Origin: UBA2137 sp037968575
GTDB lineage: Bacteria > Pseudomonadota > Alphaproteobacteria > Micavibrionales > Micavibrionaceae
Length of the DNA: 15,177 bases
Reading direction: 5' to 3'
NCBI GenBank assembly: GCA_037968575.1
Contig: JBBKVR010000132.1
Location: 1 to 15,177, forward strand
Numbering within the stretch: position 1 is the first letter of the stretch; every line of letters starts with the position of its first letter. The translations under genes and the position numbers were made by a program. Shown piece after piece: positions 14,201 through 15,177 of this stretch. The notes beneath the pieces were generated by a model. That model saw only the letters and a list, made by a program, of their open reading frames with translations. It did no database searches and was not told the origin of the DNA.

Positions 14201-14272
14201 CCCGTTAGACCAATTGTTAGTTTGAAGCAGAAAACCAATTCCCTGCTTCAACGGGGCGCTGTAAATACGCCC
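14201..14272 (-). promoter_or_regulatory. Structured rpsD leader with alternative pairings (possible S4 autoregulatory element)
   Basis: In the minus-strand RNA, TTGAAGCAG (14243-14251) pairs perfectly with CTGCTTCAA (14222-14230), a 9-bp stem with a 12-nt loop. Flanking CCCG (14252-14255) can pair with CGGG (14201-14204) just upstream of the ribosome site. The same C residues can instead form GGGCG/CGCCC (14268-14272 with 14254-14258). The two outer pairings exclude each other. There is no U tract, so it is not a terminator for msrA. Function is inferred. Confidence 0.5.
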
Positions 14273-14293
14273 TCTTTCACGGGAATAGCGCAA

Positions 14294-14321
14294 CTTATAA
14301 GGATTTTTGAGGGTAAGTCAA
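14294..14321 (-). promoter_or_regulatory. Sigma70-type promoter of rpsD
   Basis: Minus strand: TTGACT (14316-14321, 5/6), 16-bp spacer, TATAAG (14294-14299, 5/6). Transcription should begin near 14287, giving a leader of about 109 nt. The -35 begins 14 bp beyond the msrA stop codon. Confidence 0.65.
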
Positions 14322-14334
14322 ATATTTTTGAGCT

Positions 14335-14928
14335 TTATTTGCCCCAGACTTCACTTAGACGTTTATCGCGTCCACAATTCCATCTGTAGAAATTATATTT
14401 AACGCTATTTTTATCAGCATAATCCTGATGGTAATCCTCAGCAGGATAGAACGTTGGAACTGCGATTATTTCAGTTTCAATGGTTTTACCAAATTTCTCT
14501 TCTAGCTTTGCTTTTGAAGCTTGAGCAAGTCTACGCTCCCCACCTTCAGCAAAAATAACTGCTTTATATTGTTGCCCACGGTCACAAAACTGTCCTCCAC
14601 TGTCAAACGGATCAACGTTTATCCAGAATTTATCAAGTAATTGAGCATAGGAAATAACATCAGGGTCGTATGTAACTTCTACAACCTCATAATGTCCCGT
14701 TGTACCACTAGAGACTTGTTTATAAGTCGGATTGTCAACTGTCCCGCCTGCATAGCCCGACACGGCCTCGCTGACGCCCTGAACCTTCTCAAGGTCATGT
14801 TCCAAGCACCAGAAACATCCACCTGCGAGAATAGCTTTTGCTGTGCCTGCGTTGGCGTTTTTGGGGCTTCCCATCACGAAGAAAAGCGCAAGGAAAGAAA
14901 GGGCGAGTACTGGCAATAAATATTTCAT
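14335..14928 (-). CDS. msrA: Exported peptide-methionine (S)-S-oxide reductase MsrA
   Basis: 197 aa. Residues 1-27 form a signal peptide (MKYLLPVLALSFLALFFVMG core, NANA|GT), placing the enzyme in the periplasm or on the membrane surface; most MsrA proteins are cytosolic. It reduces the S-epimer of methionine sulfoxide in proteins. Catalytic Cys38 is in the signature GGCFWC (36-41), followed by EVVEVTYDP (81-89), and the TFYPAEDYHQDY block (159-170). C185 in YRWNCGRDKR is the likely resolving Cys; C115 is a further candidate. A periplasmic enzyme would need an exported electron donor, and none is encoded in the window; no MsrB domain is fused. No clear Shine-Dalgarno is visible at the ATG. 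Together with sodC it suggests envelope oxidative-damage defence. Confidence 0.95.
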   Translation of the reverse strand: MKYLLPVLALSFLALFFVMGSPKNANAGTAKAILAGGCFWCLEHDLEKVQGVSEAVSGYAGGTVDNPTYKQVSSGTTGHYEVVEVTYDPDVISYAQLLDKFWINVDPFDSGGQFCDRGQQYKAVIFAEGGERRLAQASKAKLEEKFGKTIETEIIAVPTFYPAEDYHQDYADKNSVKYNFYRWNCGRDKRLSEVWGK

Positions 14929-14935
14929 GAATAAT

Positions 14936-14987
14936 GAGCTAGCTCTTTATTTTTAAAAGAAAACCCTTAGATTGATTACCAAATCAA
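14936..14987. repeat. Two short palindromes in the msrA/hydrolase divergent gap
   Basis: The 79-nt gap between the divergent starts (14928 and 15008) holds the perfect 10-bp palindrome GAGCTAGCTC (14936-14945) and the inverted repeat TTGATT-ACCA-AATCAA (14972-14987). Either could be an operator shared by msrA and the hydrolase gene. I could not fix a promoter on either strand, so this is a suggestion only. Confidence 0.3.
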
Positions 14988-15007
14988 CCGCCAAATGAGA
15001 AAAACGC

Positions 15008-15177
15008 ATGCCATATACGAGTTGTAGTTGTAAAAACGACATTAGGCTTTATTACGAAGATTATGGGCAAGGAAAGCCTGTTGTCCTTATTCACGGTTGG
15101 CCGTTAAGTCACCGTATGTGGGATGACCAAATCTCTGCCCTTGTTGAAGGTGGTTACCGCGTCATTGCCTATGACAG
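15008..15177 (+). CDS. Alpha/beta hydrolase, N-terminal part (cut by window edge)
   Basis: 56 complete codons; the gene runs off the right edge. The N-terminus contains IRLYYEDYGQGKPVVLIHGW (12-31), then PLSHRMWDDQISALVEGGY and RVIAYD, which is the oxyanion-hole HG segment and the first strands of the alpha/beta hydrolase fold. The wording is close to the non-haem chloroperoxidase/arylesterase group of esterases. The nucleophile Ser, acid and His are outside the window, so activity cannot be judged. No signal peptide is seen; the start has GAG 8 nt upstream (14997-14999). It is divergent from msrA. Confidence 0.88.
   Translation, partial: MPYTSCSCKNDIRLYYEDYGQGKPVVLIHGWPLSHRMWDDQISALVEGGYRVIAYD

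Noticed and set aside
14222..14251. 9-bp hairpin before rpsD as the msrA terminator
   Set aside because: It is followed on the minus strand by ACTAACAATTGG with no U tract, and it lies downstream of a good rpsD promoter.

Overview
This window reads as an AT-leaning alphaproteobacterial chromosome segment that carries mostly core genes. The pointers are an olsB-olsA ornithine-lipid pair, a stand-alone rpsD outside any ribosomal operon, a GltX lacking most of the E. coli-type zinc site, a waaA-lpxK pair, and several exported proteins. The taxonomic call is inference from gene content and protein flavour; no database comparison was possible. I see no insertion sequence, integrase, CRISPR array or phage gene. 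No stretch longer than about 300 bases lacks a gene.

Layout, left to right. Positions 1-2419 are on the minus strand: a tRNA-Arg(ACG), then a GspE/PilB-type assembly ATPase, then the first 33 codons of a GspF/PilC-type inner-membrane protein that appears to start on ATT. Positions 2632-8906 are on the plus strand: an exported coiled-coil protein with a degenerate OmpA-like C-terminus, olsB-olsA, an orphan exported protein with nine cysteines, then waaA-lpxK. The waaA-lpxK run continues tightly into gor and gltX, up to 11691. Positions 11717-12659 are minus: an orphan 77-residue protein and a periplasmic Cu,Zn superoxide dismutase. trmJ (12736-13509, plus) converges on rpsD (13561-14178, minus). 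Upstream of rpsD lie its structured leader and an exported MsrA (14335-14928, minus). The window ends in an alpha/beta hydrolase on the plus strand, cut at the right edge.

Together the genes point to the cell envelope (lipid A/Kdo, ornithine lipid, secretion or pilus machinery, an OmpA-like protein) and to oxidative-damage control (SodC, MsrA, glutathione reductase), mixed with translation genes (tRNA-Arg, GltX, TrmJ, S4). I found no convincing new multi-gene system. The items most worth a second look are regulatory: the apparent AUU start of gspF, the structured rpsD leader with mutually exclusive pairings, a Shine-Dalgarno-masking hairpin before waaA, and a minus-strand terminator written into the last codons of gltX. 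At the protein level, SodC appears to have Glu where the third zinc histidine should be, the OmpA-like domain appears to lack its peptidoglycan-binding residues, and two genes have no family I recognise.
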